A stretch of DNA of 24,859 bases, taken from CAZMGT01 sp964565895 (GTDB lineage: Bacteria > Armatimonadota > Zipacnadia > UBA1398 > CAZMGT01). The notes beneath the pieces were generated by a model that was not told where the DNA came from, did no database searches, and saw only the letters and a program-made list of their open reading frames with translations. Shown one piece after another: positions 24,287 to 24,859 of this stretch. The number at the start of each line of letters is the position of its first letter. Positions within the stretch are counted from its first letter, which is position 1. The translations under genes and the position numbers were made by a program. The stretch is from NCBI GenBank assembly GCA_964565895.1, contig CAZMGT010000055.1, positions 1 to 24,859 of the forward strand, read 5' to 3'.

Positions 24287-24859
24287 ATGATGCGACAGCG
24301 TATCGCTGCAGGCCACGTTGCCATATCGCTTGCCGCGGCAGCCCTAACCTTGGCGCTGCTCTGCGGCGCGGGAGGGCCCGCCATGTCCCAGGCCCGGGGA
24401 AAGGGCGAGTGGATCGACCTGTTTAATGGCAAGAATTTCGACGGCTGGCACACGCGCAAGGGCGGGGGCCATCAGTGGTTCGTCTGCGGCAAGGTGGCCC
24501 TCGACCCGAACAACTCCCAGCGCTTTGCCACCGAGCCAGGCACGGGGATTATGGTCAACGGCAAAACGGGGCGCACGGACAACCTGCTCACAGACCTAGA
24601 GCACGGCGACTGCGAGCTGCACATCGAGTTCTGCATCCCCAAGGGCTCAAACTCCGGCGTATACTTCATGGGGCACTACGAAATTCAAATTCTCGACAGT
24701 TGGGGCAAGAAGGACGAGGAGCTAAAGTATTCCGACTGCGGCGGCATCTACTGCCAGTGGATCAACAAGCGCGCCGTGGGAGGAACGCCTCCGCGGACAA
24801 ACGCCTGCAAGGCGCCCGGACAGTGGCAGAGCTATGACGTGATCTTCCGCGCCCCGCGG
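24287..24859 (+). CDS. DUF1080 (3-keto-disaccharide hydrolase family) protein, 3' end beyond window
   Basis: The first 191 codons are present. A signal peptide (VAISLAAAALTLALLCGAGG) is followed by the DUF1080 opening GEWIDLFNGKNFDGWH. Family blocks LLTDLEHGDCELHIEFCIPK, GSNSGVYFMGHYEIQILDSW, DCGGIYCQW and GQWQSYDVIFRAP follow, giving a concanavalin-like sandwich. Some DUF1080 members hydrolyse 3-keto-glycosides; most are untested. The start is one of two adjacent ATGs (24287 or 24290) behind AGGAGG at 24277-24282. It is divergent from the pseudopilin gene across 236 bases. ThuA and DUF1080 proteins are frequent partners, and the ThuA-like gene at 5520 fits a common glycan-degrading theme. 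Confidence 0.93.
   Translation, partial: MMRQRIAAGHVAISLAAAALTLALLCGAGGPAMSQARGKGEWIDLFNGKNFDGWHTRKGGGHQWFVCGKVALDPNNSQRFATEPGTGIMVNGKTGRTDNLLTDLEHGDCELHIEFCIPKGSNSGVYFMGHYEIQILDSWGKKDEELKYSDCGGIYCQWINKRAVGGTPPRTNACKAPGQWQSYDVIFRAPR

Noticed and set aside
1..24859. CRISPR arrays, insertion sequences, prophage or toxin-antitoxin modules
   Set aside because: No regularly spaced repeats, transposase motifs, terminal inverted repeats or phage structural proteins were seen on either strand.

Overview
The window is GC-rich (about two-thirds G+C by eye), densely coding and bacterial. The best clue to the lineage is a pair of prepilin-like proteins whose N-terminus runs GFTLIELLVV...LFPVFAKAREKAR with a C-terminal His...Asp-Gly motif. 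I associate that form with Armatimonadota rather than Planctomycetota or Hydrogenedentota. The mix of a sulfatase, DUF4091/GH123, ThuA, DUF1080 and sugar ABC permeases fits a polysaccharide-degrading member of that phylum. The assignment is an inference.

Layout. (1) 1-5249, minus strand: a probable operon read from 5249 downwards, encoding a secreted multidomain DUF4091/GH123-like glycosidase, a Cys-type sulfatase and a DUF362 ferredoxin-type protein cut by the window edge. (2) 5520-11422, plus strand, divergent from the first: ThuA-like protein, an exo-rhamnogalacturonan-lyase-like (PL26) protein and a large exported beta-sandwich protein that shares sequence modules with the PL26 neighbour. 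This block ends at a perfect 16-bp hairpin terminator. (3) 11494-12512, minus: a lone pseudopilin and tRNA-Leu(UAA). (4) 12605-15852, plus: a near-consensus sigma-70 promoter, a 104-aa acidic protein of unknown function, two sugar ABC permeases (the second with an unusual extracytoplasmic insertion) and a PPC/DUF296 protein. (5) 15877-20019, minus: a 1380-aa exported protein joining an S55 (SpoIVB-type) peptidase domain to a beta-propeller and Ig-like domains. (6) 20251-22263, plus: an unrecognised exported protein. (7) 22273-24050, minus: a peptidoglycan-binding/CHAP hydrolase and a second lone pseudopilin with its own terminator. (8) 24287 to the end, plus: the start of a DUF1080 (3-keto-disaccharide hydrolase family) protein.

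How the parts may work together (inference): exported enzymes (GH123-like, PL26-like, mutarotase-like, DUF1080) and a sulfatase would break down a decorated, possibly sulfated acidic glycan, and the ABC permeases would import the products. The substrate-binding protein and the ATPase are not in the window. The pseudopilins, the S55-propeller protein and the CHAP hydrolase look like cell-envelope or secretion functions.

The most unusual items are the S55-propeller fusion with a permuted order of motifs, the shared modules between the PL26-like protein and its neighbour, and the roughly 80-residue insertion in the second permease. I found no CRISPR array, insertion sequence or phage genes. No gap between genes exceeds 300 bases.
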